From the NCBI GenBank assembly GCA_958450325.1, contig OY288241.1, positions 43,586,278 to 43,650,277 of the forward strand: DNA of 64,000 nucleotides, read 5' to 3'. The stretch is from Agrostemma githago. Lineage: Eukaryota; Streptophyta; Magnoliopsida; Caryophyllales; Caryophyllaceae. The notes under the pieces were generated by a model. It made no database searches. It was not told where the DNA came from and saw nothing but the letters and a program-made list of their open reading frames with translations. The position numbers and the translations under genes were made by a program. Below are positions 34,881 to 45,475 of the stretch, piece after piece (position 1 is the stretch's first letter; each line of letters starts with the position of its first letter).

Positions 34881-37523
34881 TTACTCGAAGAGTTGAGGAT
34901 GCTTAGCTCGCATCGAAGACTCGGTTTCCCATGTTTCTTCCTCAAACCGATTACAGCGCCACAAAACCTTCACCAGAGGTACAACTTTGTTCCTTAAACG
35001 CTTCTCGCGGCGATCAGTGATCTTCACCGGCCTTTCTTCATAAGTCAAATCCGGCTCGAGATCCACAATCTCGGGCTCCAACACGTGCTCGGGATCACTA
35101 ACATATTTCCTTAACTGAGAAACATGAAATACATCGTGAACCTTACCCATGGATGCAGGCAATTCCAGTTTATAAGCAACTTCGCCCACTCTCTCGATTA
35201 CAGGGTATGGGCCAACGAACTTAGGGCTGAGCTTGCCCTTAATCCCAAACCGTTTCACCCCTTTCATAGGTGATACCTTCAGGAACACCAGATCACCAAC
35301 CGAAAACTCCAAAGGTCGGCGACGAACATCAGCATACGACTTCTGTCAATCCTGGGCAGACTTCATCCTAGATCGGACCACATTCACAACGTCAATAGTC
35401 TGAGCCAACAAATCCGGGCCCAAAATCTTTACTTCACCGGGAACATCCCAACAGACGGGACTACGGCACTTTCGACCATAAAGTGCTTCAAACGGGGACA
35501 TCTTAATAGAAGCATGGTAGCTGTTGTTATAGGAAAACTCTACCAATGGAAGATGTCGGATCCAACTCTCTTGGAAATCCAAGGCACAAGCCCGCAACAT
35601 ATCCTCCAAAGTTTGGATTGTTCTCTCGGACTGTCCATCTGTAGCAGCATGGAAAGCGGTACTCATCAATAACTTGCTTCCCAAAGCATCTTGCAAAGCC
35701 TTCCAAAATTTAGAGCAGAACCTCGGGTCTCGATCCGAAACAATCTCGAGCGGTACACCGTGATGACGGACGATCTCGGCAATATACACTTCTGCGAGCT
35801 TCTCCAAACTCCAAGTATCGCGAATTGGGACGAATCGTGCACATTTGGTCAAGCGGTCCACAATAACCCAAATACCGTTTCTACCATTCACGGTTCTAGG
35901 TAAAGCCATCACAAAATCTATCGATATGCACTGCCATTTCCACTCTGGAACAGGGAGTGGTTGTAGCAAACCTCCAGGCTTCTTGTGCTCGAACTTCACC
36001 TGCTGACAAGTCAAGCACTTACTTACAAACTCTACAATGTCCTCTCTCATATAAGGCCACCAGAAATGGAGCTTCAAATCCCGATACATCTTGTCACCAC
36101 CAGGATGAATAGAGTACCTCGTCTTATGTGCTTCGGTTAGAACTTGCTTTCTCACCTCAGCATCACTAGGGACAACCCAGCGGTTCTTAAATTTCAGTGC
36201 TCCACTGGAATCCACAGAAAAATCTAGAGCCTTACCAAGATTCATCTTTTCTCGGATGCCAGCCACAAAAGGGTCATCCAACTGCTTCTCACGAATCTCA
36301 CGGAAAAGAGTTGGTTCAGCAACAAGGGCATACAGGCGACCATCATAATCTTCATCCACAACATCAATAGACATCTTGGCAAAATCTCGGGACAACTTCT
36401 CAGGCAAGCTAGAACACGGAGACAAGGAATGAAGGATCTTTCTGCTAAGGGCATCAGCAACCACGTTAGCCTTTCCCTCACAATACACCAATTCAAGGTC
36501 ATAGTCATTCACTAACTCGATCCAGAGTCTCTGTCTCGCATTCAGATCTTTCTGCGTGAAGAGATATCGCAGACTCTTATGGTCAGTGTGAACCTTGCAT
36601 CTTACTCCGTACAAATAATGCCTCCAAACCTTCAAGGCATGCACCACAGCTGCTAACTCCAAGTCGTGGGTAGGGTAATTCACCTTATGAATTTTCAACT
36701 GTCTAGAGGCATAAGCGATCACCTTACCGTTCTGCATAAGGACACAACCCAAACCATTCTTAGAAGCGTCACAGTACACATCAAATCCAACGCCTTCTTC
36801 AGGTAGGGTCAGGATAGGAGCAGAGGTGAGCTTTCTCTTGAGCTCAGAAAAAGCATCTTCACAAGCTTGACTCCACAGAAACTTATTCTCTTTCTTGAGT
36901 AATTGAGTCATAGGTCGTGCTAACTTAGAAAAGTCTTGCACAAACCTTCGATAATAGCCGGCAAGACCTAGGAAACTTCGGATCTCGCCAACATCTTTGG
37001 GACTTGCCCAGCTCTCGATAGCTGAAATCTTAGCAGGGTCAACCTTAATACCTTCCTTTGTGATAACATGACCCAGAAAAGCTACCTCGGAAAGCCAGAA
37101 CTCACACTTGGAAAACTTAGCATACCACTTCTGATCTCGTAGGATGCCAAGAATAACCTTGAGATGTTCTGCATGATCAACCTCTGACTTGGAATAAATC
37201 AGGATGTCATCAATAAAGACAACAACACACTGATCCAAATACTCCCTGAAAGTTCTGTTCATCTGATCCATAAAAACAGCAGGAGCATTGGTTAGTCCAA
37301 AAGGCATGACTTTGAATTCATAATGTCCATACCTCGAACTGAAAGCCGTCTTAGGAATGTCTGATTCACGGACGGGAATTTGGTGATATCCAGACCTTAG
37401 ATCGATCTTGGAAAATACGGAAGCACCCTTAAGTTGATCAAAGAGATCATCAATTCTGGGCAGGGGATATTTGTTCTTGATCGTAACCTTGTTGAGATCA
37501 CGATAATCAATACACAGGCGCAT
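34881..37523 (-). pseudogene. pol: Chromovirus pol, unit 4: frameshift plus nonsense in integrase
   Basis: It has the same 880-codon layout, but the Arg codon CGA at 35346-35348 (minus strand) has become TGA. The C-terminal 143-155 residues, including the chromodomain-like tail, are therefore cut off. This C-to-T change at a CG site is typical of deamination of methylated cytosine. Other private changes are VVPSDAE, WPYMREDIVEF, CISIDFV and NGRNGIW. The shared missing base between gag and pol is at 37567-37570. Confidence 0.88.
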
Positions 37524-39397
37524 TGAACCATCTTTCTTCTTGACAAAAAGTACAGGAGCGCCCCAAGGGAAGAACTTGGACGAATGAAATCTTTCTCAAT
37601 CATTTCATCCAATTGCTTGCGTAGCTCTTGCAACTCAGCAGGAGCCATTCTGTAAGGTGCTTTGGCGATTGGGCCTGTACCAGGCACGAGTTCAATAGTG
37701 AATTCCACATCTCGTTCGGGTGGGATACCTGGTAACTCCTCAGGAAATACATCTGCATAATCACACACTATGCGCACCTCTTCGAGCTTGGGGAGTTCAG
37801 CAGTTACAGTTACCGTACATAGAAATGCTTGGCAACCTTTTCTCTGCATTCTGATAGCCTTCATGGCAGAAATAATCTTGATACCCTTCTGTCTTCGACC
37901 ACCACGGTAAGTCACTCGAACACCTTCGGGGGTCTTCAGAGAAATCTTCTGATCTCGACACTGAAATCTTGCATCATACTGAGCTAACCAGTCCATTCCC
38001 AAAATAACGTCGAACTCAGCGAGAGGAAACTCAAGGAGAGTAGAAGGAAGAATAGTACCAGCAAAGAGAATAGGTACATTCTGATAAGCTTTAGAACAGT
38101 CAACGACTTCACCAGAAGGGAGGGAAATAGCTATAGGCTCAGCTAGACAGGGGGTTAAGGACAGTTTTGGAGCCAGAGTAGAAGATATTACAGACGTGGA
38201 AGCGCCGGTATCAAATAATATATAAGCACTAACACCAGAAATCAGAAACATACCCGTAACCACATCAGGATTAGCCTCAGCGTCGGCACGGCTCATCACA
38301 AAGATGCGTCCCTTACGAGGAGCAGAAGTAGAGACAGCGCCAGCTGCAGTAGCGGTATTGGTTGTTGCTTTCTTTGGGCAGTAGGTAGAACGATGTCCCA
38401 CTTCCCCACAGTGGAAACAGGTAATAGGGTTACCCTCACAAGTCAAACCCGGATGATAGGCCTTCTTGCATTTGAAACAGTTAGAATCCTTCTTGTTGTT
38501 GGGCTTCGAGTTGAAATTGTTTTTCTTGAAACCACTACCTGTAATAGCATACAGTAGAGTCAGAAATTTAGAGGAAAGAAAGTAGAAGAAGAAGAGAAAG
38601 GAAAAGTAATCCAGACCTCCAGAGTTGAACTTCTTAGAAGAATATGAAGAGTTATTCCCTGAATGGGTGAAAGGTCTTTTATAACCAGATGATGGGTTTA
38701 TAGATTTCACCCGCTCAATCAAAGATTCCGCGTATAGCGCGGCATTATAAAGCTCATTAACAGTTGAGAGACTCCGGGGCATGTTGAGAGTGATATCGGC
38801 TCGAAGTCCTCCTCGATAAAAGAAAGCTCGGGAATTCTCATTGGGTAACAGATCTCCAGCATAATTCGCCAGAAAGTGAAACCGAGTGGTGTAAGCTTCA
38901 ACTGACATGGTATTCTGGCTTAAAGTGTTGAATTCAGTCATCCTCTGACGCCTCAGCTCCTCGGGATAAAATCTCTGCTCTAAGAGAGCCTTGAACTGAG
39001 TCCAGTTGAACCCTGGAGTCTGAAGAGCAGTCGGGCCAACCTGGCTCCACCATCTGTCTGCATCGTCTGACAAGTACAACACAGCTAGGCCCACCTTCTG
39101 ATCCTCGGGGGCGGAGTAAATTCCAAACTGTCTTTTCATCACTCGAAACCAACGGTTCATGACTTCAGGGTCCACGGAACCGTCATAATAGTCCAATCTG
39201 CTTTTAGCCATTCCTTCAGCAGCGTGAGAGAAGTTGAAGGGCCTCTGTTGGTTCCGGTTGTTCATCTCGTTCATAGCCTGCGCTATATTGCGTAGCGTGT
39301 CAGCCAGAGCTTCGATACCTCCTTGATCATTGTTGTTGTTGTTGTTGTTGCGGTTGTTGTTGTTGTTGTTGTTGTTTCGGTTACCTCTTCCGGCCAT
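37397..39397 (-). CDS. gag-pro: Chromovirus gag-protease, unit 4
   Basis: It has 666 residues from MAGRGNRN, Asn run N8-R-N7 as in unit 3. Its capsid-region variants (MKRQF, SLIERV, SSYSSKK) match unit 1, not its neighbour unit 3. The two zinc knuckles and DTG are intact. The 14-codon in-frame upstream extension exists here too and is treated as leader. Confidence 0.85.
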   Translation of the reverse strand: MAGRGNRNNNNNNNNRNNNNNNNDQGGIEALADTLRNIAQAMNEMNNRNQQRPFNFSHAAEGMAKSRLDYYDGSVDPEVMNRWFRVMKRQFGIYSAPEDQKVGLAVLYLSDDADRWWSQVGPTALQTPGFNWTQFKALLEQRFYPEELRRQRMTEFNTLSQNTMSVEAYTTRFHFLANYAGDLLPNENSRAFFYRGGLRADITLNMPRSLSTVNELYNAALYAESLIERVKSINPSSGYKRPFTHSGNNSSYSSKKFNSGGLDYFSFLFFFYFLSSKFLTLLYAITGSGFKKNNFNSKPNNKKDSNCFKCKKAYHPGLTCEGNPITCFHCGEVGHRSTYCPKKATTNTATAAGAVSTSAPRKGRIFVMSRADAEANPDVVTGMFLISGVSAYILFDTGASTSVISSTLAPKLSLTPCLAEPIAISLPSGEVVDCSKAYQNVPILFAGTILPSTLLEFPLAEFDVILGMDWLAQYDARFQCRDQKISLKTPEGVRVTYRGGRRQKGIKIISAMKAIRMQRKGCQAFLCTVTVTAELPKLEEVRIVCDYADVFPEELPGIPPERDVEFTIELVPGTGPIAKAPYRMAPAELQELRKQLDEMIEKDFIRPSSSLGALLYFLSRRKMVQCACVLIIVISTRLRSRTNIPCPELMISLINLRVLPYFPRSI
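38539..38616 (-). other. Intron-like in-frame segment in gag, unit 4
   Basis: Same 78-nt segment; it carries the unit-1 state at the one variable base. Confidence 0.55.
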
Positions 39398-39578
39398 CTT
39401 GAAGTTCACAAATAACAACATAAAATCAATGCTAATCATCGAGTTCAGGAACAGACAATCTTAACAGTTAAGTCCTTATCTGTTTCTACCCATTTCTAAT
39501 AATATCCTTATTTACTGTTTAAATAATTTACTGGTATTTTTCCCTAATTTCAGGTGTGTAAGCGTCGGGAGCAGTGAT

Positions 39579-39590
39579 GCTCTGATACCA
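39579..39590 (-). promoter_or_regulatory. Primer binding site, unit 4
   Basis: TGGTATCAGAGC on the minus strand, 2 bases inside LTR5. Confidence 0.85.
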
Positions 39591-39592
39591 AC

Positions 39593-42500
39593 TGTAATCC
39601 TCTAAAAATTCTAGCGCGATACAGTGGCGGAAACACTGTAGAGTCGGGATTAAAACACACAGAACTATGTCTTAATAAATTAAATTGGTAAAGTCAAACA
39701 TGCGCCATACATAAAAATGGCTAAAATTTAAAACAATCCATAAAGAGGTTAAACAATCCTTAAAACATGATTATTAAAAGATCAGCAGGATCCAAGACTG
39801 CTCGCTAGCCCACACCCACCGGAAAATAAACACGTATACCTGCCATGTTAAAACATAACAGCCACAATCAGTGGGGAGCAACGTCAACGTTCTCCCAGCC
39901 GTATAACAGGATTTTAAAACAGTAATTACTAATATAGGAAAAATAGTAAAAATGGAAAACAGTAAAACATCATATTAAAATAAGGTTTAGCGTCGAACGA
40001 ATTATTCAAAAGGGGTTTCCGAAGACACATAAAGATATTTGCCAACCTGCGCCAATTTATATCGATAATAAATAAAATAATCAAAATGGCGTTATGGATA
40101 GGATTAATGTAGAATCTAGACTTTCACTAGGATAATACTAAAAACTAGTTTCGAGAACTTAGTCAAAACAAATTAGACTTTGGTCTCTAACTAGGCAACT
40201 CAACCATAACAGGACTGCGTGCAGCGAGGTCCTGGCTTAAGTAATGTACACCCCTCCTGGATACAAACCATACCCAGTTCAACCCGACGCGACTTATACG
40301 ATGCGATATCTAAGTTTAAGGTAAATATACACTCTCCTGAACACAAACCATGCTCAGTTCAACAACCAATGCGCCCCATAAAGACACACCAGCCTTACAG
40401 TTGATGGCAAAACGTACATCCCAGACTATATTTCTCTAAACCCACACTTGTCCTTATTCCATAACTCCAAAGCAAACCATTATCGATATTTAAAAGATGT
40501 ATTCATCATAAACAATATGAGGATAAAAGAAGTAAACATTTATATTCTAAAAGAGGAAACTTTCTATTTTAGGAAACTTCTATTTTTAGAAACTTTACTA
40601 AAAATAGCATCATATCAAAGTAGTGAAAATATTAGTTCATACTAATGCCACATTTTAGTAAACGATATAGATTTATAAAACTAATACTTTCGGCCTTAAC
40701 GATATTAATTATTAAAGTAAGAACATTTGATTTTATGAAATTATTAAAATATCGTACAAGTGTTATAAAATGATTAGAGACATCTAAAAAAATATTTAAT
40801 AATACTAATTAGGGTGTTTTCGAAAGTTATAAAGCTAAAATTCCCTAATTATTATTAGTTTCGACGATAAAATTATAAATAGGATTTTACGGCAAATACT
40901 AAATTAAATACTTGAACGTGTTTATTTAATTAAACCAACAAATATATTTAGAGTATGTTAAGGGATGATTTAAATCCTAAAGTTTCAGATTTAAATACTT
41001 TCAAAATTGCTGGAAAAATAATTCTTTTAGGTAAGACGAAGCAATTTAGCGATAAATCACAACTTGTCCGAAATCAATATTTATTAATTAAAGACTATAA
41101 TAAATAGTACAAAAATTACGTAAAATAGTTAAATTATATTTATGGACATTCTGTCCAGAAAAGAAAATTTCCAGAATTCTAAAAACTCGGTTTTTAAAGC
41201 GTTTTCTCGTTAATCGTCCAATCTCGACAATAACGATTAATAAAAATAGTAATTACAAAATGATTTAAGTATTAATATCCAAAAATTATTATTACACTTT
41301 AAAATCCTGATTTTACAGAATATAAATTTTTTCCAGATTTTTCCAAAATCCAGATCAACAAATTTCAACAAAACCGTCATTTAAACCCGTTTTCGCAATT
41401 AACGATTTTATTTATAAACCTATCGTTCCTAACATTTTATTAAGGCACTAAAATCATAATAATACATTTTAATATGAAATCATCAGAATCATAATTTTTT
41501 CCAGATTTAAACTAAAGACCAGAAATCGAGAATTTAAACAACAAACATGGTTTTAACGATAAACGATGAATTAAAGTGATTAATTAATTCATCCACTTAA
41601 CAATTCCGAAAAATTATGAAAAAAATCATAAAATTCTATTTCACCAGAAAGTTTCACCACGTCAAAAATCAGATTAAAATAAAATGTTTAAGTACTAGAA
41701 CTAAAAATCGGTTTTTAATCGTTTTTGTTCGAAAACGATAATAATTCAATAATCGATATCAAAAATATCAGAAAAATACTAAATTACTAAAAATCATCCA
41801 AAACAACATTTTTCCAGAATATAAACATATATTACTTGTTTAGGCCGATTATTACGATTTTACAAATTAATATAACAATTTAATCGTTAATCTCGTAAAA
41901 GCGATAAAAATATCGAAACATGCAAAATTTCAACTTTAAAATTTTTTCCAGAATTCGTGACATACATATATTGCCAAAATAAAATATAAAAATATATACA
42001 TGCAAATACTCAATTAAAATCTTGAAATACCGAGTAACATCGACGTTACCTCTACTCCAAGTCTGAATCAACGATATATTCGTCGGCTTCGGGATCGTCC
42101 AAAAATCCTACCAAACACGTAAATCATGGCAGGAAAATACCATGAGAAAACTAATAAAAATCAAGGTAAAAATTGATCGAAAATGACGTCGATTAATACC
42201 TTAACGAAGGAATCGGAAAGAGGATTATTATGACGATAAAATGATGCGATTGGGACTTGAAATGGAGCAAAAATCAGCCTAAGGAGGGTAAGGAGTACAC
42301 GGCCAAAAGAGAGAAGAAAGAAGTGATGAATATTTTTGTTAATGCAAAAATGAATGTAAAGTAAAGGAGGAGATGAAGGTTACTACACTTAAAGGAGTAA
42401 GAATGAAATTAAAGTTTCAAAATGAGGAATCCAAAGTGTATCTAGACCTAAAGTTGGCCGGCCAAAAGGATAAGAGAGGGAGTAAGAAAAGTTTTGACAT

Positions 42501-43091
42501 AAATGCTACAATGAATGAAAATGATTTATCTTATGATTACGTTTTAACGTGATAAAATGAAACGTCTAAATAAAACGTAATAAAACTTGTGACCAAGAGC
42601 TTAGTTGGTCCAAAATGTGAGAAAACAGTCTCAAATAATTTATAAGTAGATAAAAAGTATAATCGTAAAATAGTTAAAGGCATTTCAAAGTAATTCGAGT
42701 AAACCTCGCGTAAGAAAATAATTATTCGCGAAGCTTCGTAATAAAATCATAAATGGCTTGTTTTTAGTAACTAAAATATATCTTAGTAGAAAATATTCCA
42801 TAAACGTATTCAAACATTTTTAGGAAAAAGGAATAACTTAAATCCAAGCTTAAAAATGTCAATTCAGAGAGAAATAGAATTCCTCGCGGAAAAATTACTT
42901 AGTTTACGAAGAAACCAAATAAATGGATTTAAAAGAATTTTAAATCTTTAAAATTAAAAATAGAAATTATTAAACTCAAAAATTAAAATAAAGCTTAGTA
43001 AAATGATAAAATATGAGGCCAAAAGTGACAGAGTTAAGACGAAGTCCTAACAGAAAGAATAAAATGCTTAGGAAAAATAGCGGGTGTTACA
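39593..43091 (-). repeat. LTR5 of the chromovirus array (terminal 5' LTR)
   Basis: It is 3,499 bp and ends next to the GGTTC duplication at 43092. It has the most private substitutions of the five LTRs, at least eight by eye between 40919 and 42866. This fits a terminal LTR that was less homogenised. No gene. Confidence 0.92.
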
Positions 43092-43446
43092 GGTTCCATG
43101 TGGAACCTTTAGGTCGGTCTAAGTTGCGAGAGCCCGGAACAACCTAGATCACCGTACTACCTCCTTCGCTCTAGCTCTTCCTTGACCATTCCGTTACCCC
43201 TTTGACCCCGACCTAATCCTAGCCCGTTTTCCTTGTTTGTTTCTCCGGTACTTTAGTCTTAGTCTAGCCTTCTCTTCCTCTTATCATTCTCTTGCTTAGC
43301 TCGTTGACTTAGTCTAGTATTTGGGCGACCTTGGTCTATACGCCTCTACCGTCCCCGTGGATTCGACCCGACTTGCCCTATCTACCGTAGGAATAGCCGG
43401 TTAATTATTTGATCGGTGGGGATCCCGCGACAAATCCCCGCCGTCA
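43092..43446 (+). repeat. 5' LTR of the Athila-like element, right part
   Basis: It resumes with GGTTC, the duplicated target, and ends GCCGTCA. It matches 49133-49477 of the 3' LTR closely. Confidence 0.88.
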
Positions 43447-43449
43447 ATT

Positions 43450-43467
43450 TGGCGCCGTTGCCGGGGA
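43450..43467 (+). promoter_or_regulatory. Primer binding site, tRNA-Asp type
   Basis: TGGCGCCGTTGCCGGGGA begins 3 bases after the LTR. I know this sequence as the primer site used by Athila and several other plant gypsy elements, complementary to the tRNA-Asp 3' end. Confidence 0.75.
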
Positions 43468-43720
43468 CGGTGCTAGTTTAGACTTTGTTTACCTAACTAC
43501 TTGGATTTGTCTTGTGTTTGTGTTTTTCTTTTTTCTTTTTTGTTACCTTGCTTCTTGTGTGTGTGGTTTATTTCTCTCTTGTCTAGTGCCCAAAAAGCAC
43601 TAGGCTTCTCACGTTTGTTCCTAGTCTACAGTTTGTGCTTAGAGGTGGTGACTATCTTCTTCTTGCAACTTAGAGCCGCTTAAACGGACGGTTGCTAGGG
43701 TGAGAGGTTTCCAACCGGGT

Positions 43721-44911
43721 ATGGACTACGATTTTCGAGCAAGCATGGGGTTTGATCTAAACTCCACATACATGGAAGCCGATATGAGCTACTCCTCTTC
43801 TTCTATGAACCAAATCTATGACATGATGACTCCTAATTACTATCAAGCTTCTTGGGGGGATCAAGACTCTAGTGGGTATGAACTTCAAGGTTATGAAAAT
43901 GGCTACCAACAAGTGAACGATTACCAATCCTACGATCATGGTGACTATTACTCGAGTTATCAATGTGAACCCACCATGTTCAATCAAAATTCACCTTATG
44001 GAAGCCAATACCCCCAAAACCCACCATATTACCCTCCACCCCAACCACACTACCAACAATATGATGCCCCACCCCTTGGGCATCATCAAGATTTTCAAGA
44101 AACACAAGACCTCAATGACCACCAATCGTCAAACACGGAGTTGTTTCATTCTATGCTTCAAATGCAAAGGAGCATCCAAGAAACGGCCATTCAATTGCAA
44201 AAAGAACAAGATGAATTATGGGCCCAAGTTCGAAGGGCAAACGAGGCGAGGGATGCTCGATTAAATGCATTATCGGTTCAAACCGTAATGTATTTATCCC
44301 GAACATCGCAATTAGATGAAGGGTGCCCACTTGAGAAAGAGGAGCAACCTAATCACGAAGCCGCTAACGTTGTTCCCTTTGATAGAGAGATTTGCTTTGA
44401 AGAACCTCAATCGTCTACCCAAAAAGAGACGAATGAGGAGATGACCCTCGGTGAAGACAACATTGGTGAGGAATTGGAGGAGGATGGTGAGTTGGATGGT
44501 TTGGTAGAATTTGTGAAGTTTTTGGGTGAAGTTGATAGCCTCGAGTTGCCCTTGTGCGAGAATGTGGATAAGCATCAAGAGCCCCTAGCTAGTGAACCAA
44601 GCAATGACTTGGAAGAGATTGAAACCGCCGGTATAAGTTTCAATTCTCCTCTCCAAGATGATGTGGGGCCGAGTGATGAAGATGGGGAACCACAACTTGA
44701 GGAAAGTGCGGGGGTGTGCATTGAGGAGATGAGGCCAAAACCGCTTTTTGTGCCTCGCTTCTTGGAGATGAAGCTTGCTTGTGATTGGAGACAATGCTTA
44801 GGGAAGAAGAGGTCGGTTAAGCTCGTGGGATGGATAGACCCCGGAGATGACATGAATGATGACTATGGGTCTTTTGATTCCTACTTCTTGCCTCCTCCTT
44901 GGAGGCCATAG
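43721..44911 (+). CDS. Single ORF of the non-autonomous Athila-like element, function unknown
   Basis: The protein has 396 residues from the first ATG (MDYDFRASMG); the frame is open a little upstream but without ATG. The N-terminal 140 residues are low-complexity, rich in Tyr, Gln, Ser, Asn and Pro, and resemble prion-like sequence. A likely coiled coil follows at about 145-185 (MQRSIQETAIQLQKEQDELW). A long acidic stretch takes up about 205-330. A compact C-terminus ends in a hydrophobic and basic segment (PLFVPRFLEM, LACDWRQCLG) and PPPWRP. I see no zinc knuckle, protease or polymerase motif. A degenerate Gag or accessory RNA-binding protein is possible but unproven. The frame is intact, although other frames in this window are broken. 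Confidence 0.6.
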   Translation: MDYDFRASMGFDLNSTYMEADMSYSSSSMNQIYDMMTPNYYQASWGDQDSSGYELQGYENGYQQVNDYQSYDHGDYYSSYQCEPTMFNQNSPYGSQYPQNPPYYPPPQPHYQQYDAPPLGHHQDFQETQDLNDHQSSNTELFHSMLQMQRSIQETAIQLQKEQDELWAQVRRANEARDARLNALSVQTVMYLSRTSQLDEGCPLEKEEQPNHEAANVVPFDREICFEEPQSSTQKETNEEMTLGEDNIGEELEEDGELDGLVEFVKFLGEVDSLELPLCENVDKHQEPLASEPSNDLEEIETAGISFNSPLQDDVGPSDEDGEPQLEESAGVCIEEMRPKPLFVPRFLEMKLACDWRQCLGKKRSVKLVGWIDPGDDMNDDYGSFDSYFLPPPWRP

Positions 44912-45309
44912 AGGTTAGCTAGGCTCGAGCGCTTCTTGGGTCATTATGATGTCGGTAGCGCGTTCGACTTGCTCCTCCATGCCCTTGAGGGCTACGGTTG
45001 AAGAAGAGTCCACCATTCTAGGTTTGACGGAGTTCCTAAAGAACCGTCATGTTGTATATTCTCCTCTCTTCTTTAGAGTACTTGTGCTTGTATTTGTGTG
45101 TTTTATCTCTTGATTTTGCTAGTTTTGTGATATTCTTGTAATTGATTTGGTATTTTGATGAGCGATGTGAGGGAGTGAATTTGATGTGTACTTTGAGTTT
45201 ATTGTGATAGGTGAAGTGAAGGTGACTCCTAGAAAGGAGTGGTTAGTGATAGAGCTTGGATCGTGAGTAAGGGAGTCAGTTTTTGGGGTCATGGGAGTCA
45301 TGAAGACCC
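44912..45309. other. Non-coding stretch after the ORF
   Basis: It contains a short inverted pair, GACGGAGTTC and GAACCGTC, near 45020-45047. Otherwise I see nothing I can name. Confidence 0.4.
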
Positions 45310-45475
45310 TTCCCGACCGGGAAGGGTGTGGCGTCCCGATCGGGATGGGGCCGTCCCGATCGGGATGAGGGTGCCAAAAATCGAGTTCACTGGAGTGTTA
45401 TCCCGATCGGGAAGGAGGCTTCCCGACCGGGACGGGTATGTCATCCCGACCGGGACCACCCATCCCGACCAGGAT
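45310..45475. promoter_or_regulatory. Internal cluster of seven TCCCGAYCGGGA palindromes
   Basis: Copies are at 45311, 45334, 45353, 45401, 45421, 45444 and 45463 (12 bases each). Three have centre AT and four have AC; the last has one arm change. A pyrimidine-rich stretch and TGTATACCC (about 45532) follow, echoing the LTR layout of palindromes, pyrimidine tract and TATA. Confidence 0.65.

Larger units (their letters stand above)
4856..43091 (-). mobile_element. Tandem multimer of a Tekay/Del-type chromovirus: five LTRs, four internal regions
   Basis: Reading left to right the block is LTR1 (4856-8355), INT1 (8356-13139), LTR2 (13140-18259 with an insertion), INT2 (18260-23031), LTR3 (23032-26531), INT3 (26532-31312), LTR4 (31313-34811), INT4 (34812-39592), LTR5 (39593-43091). 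Only the outer ends carry a target-site duplication, GGTTC at 4851-4855 and 43092-43096. Adjacent units share an LTR, and the repeat period is about 8.28 kb. The C-terminal chromodomain-like tail and the RT sequence place it with Tekay/Del chromoviruses. Units differ by scattered substitutions, so they are real separate copies. Unequal recombination between LTRs, or integration of a multimeric DNA form, would explain it. Confidence 0.9.

Noticed and set aside
4856..43091. The tandem array as an assembly artefact
   Set aside because: Units differ by scattered substitutions, Asn-run length, a unit-specific stop and a solo LTR with its own TSD, and the outer TSD is intact. Reads should still confirm it.
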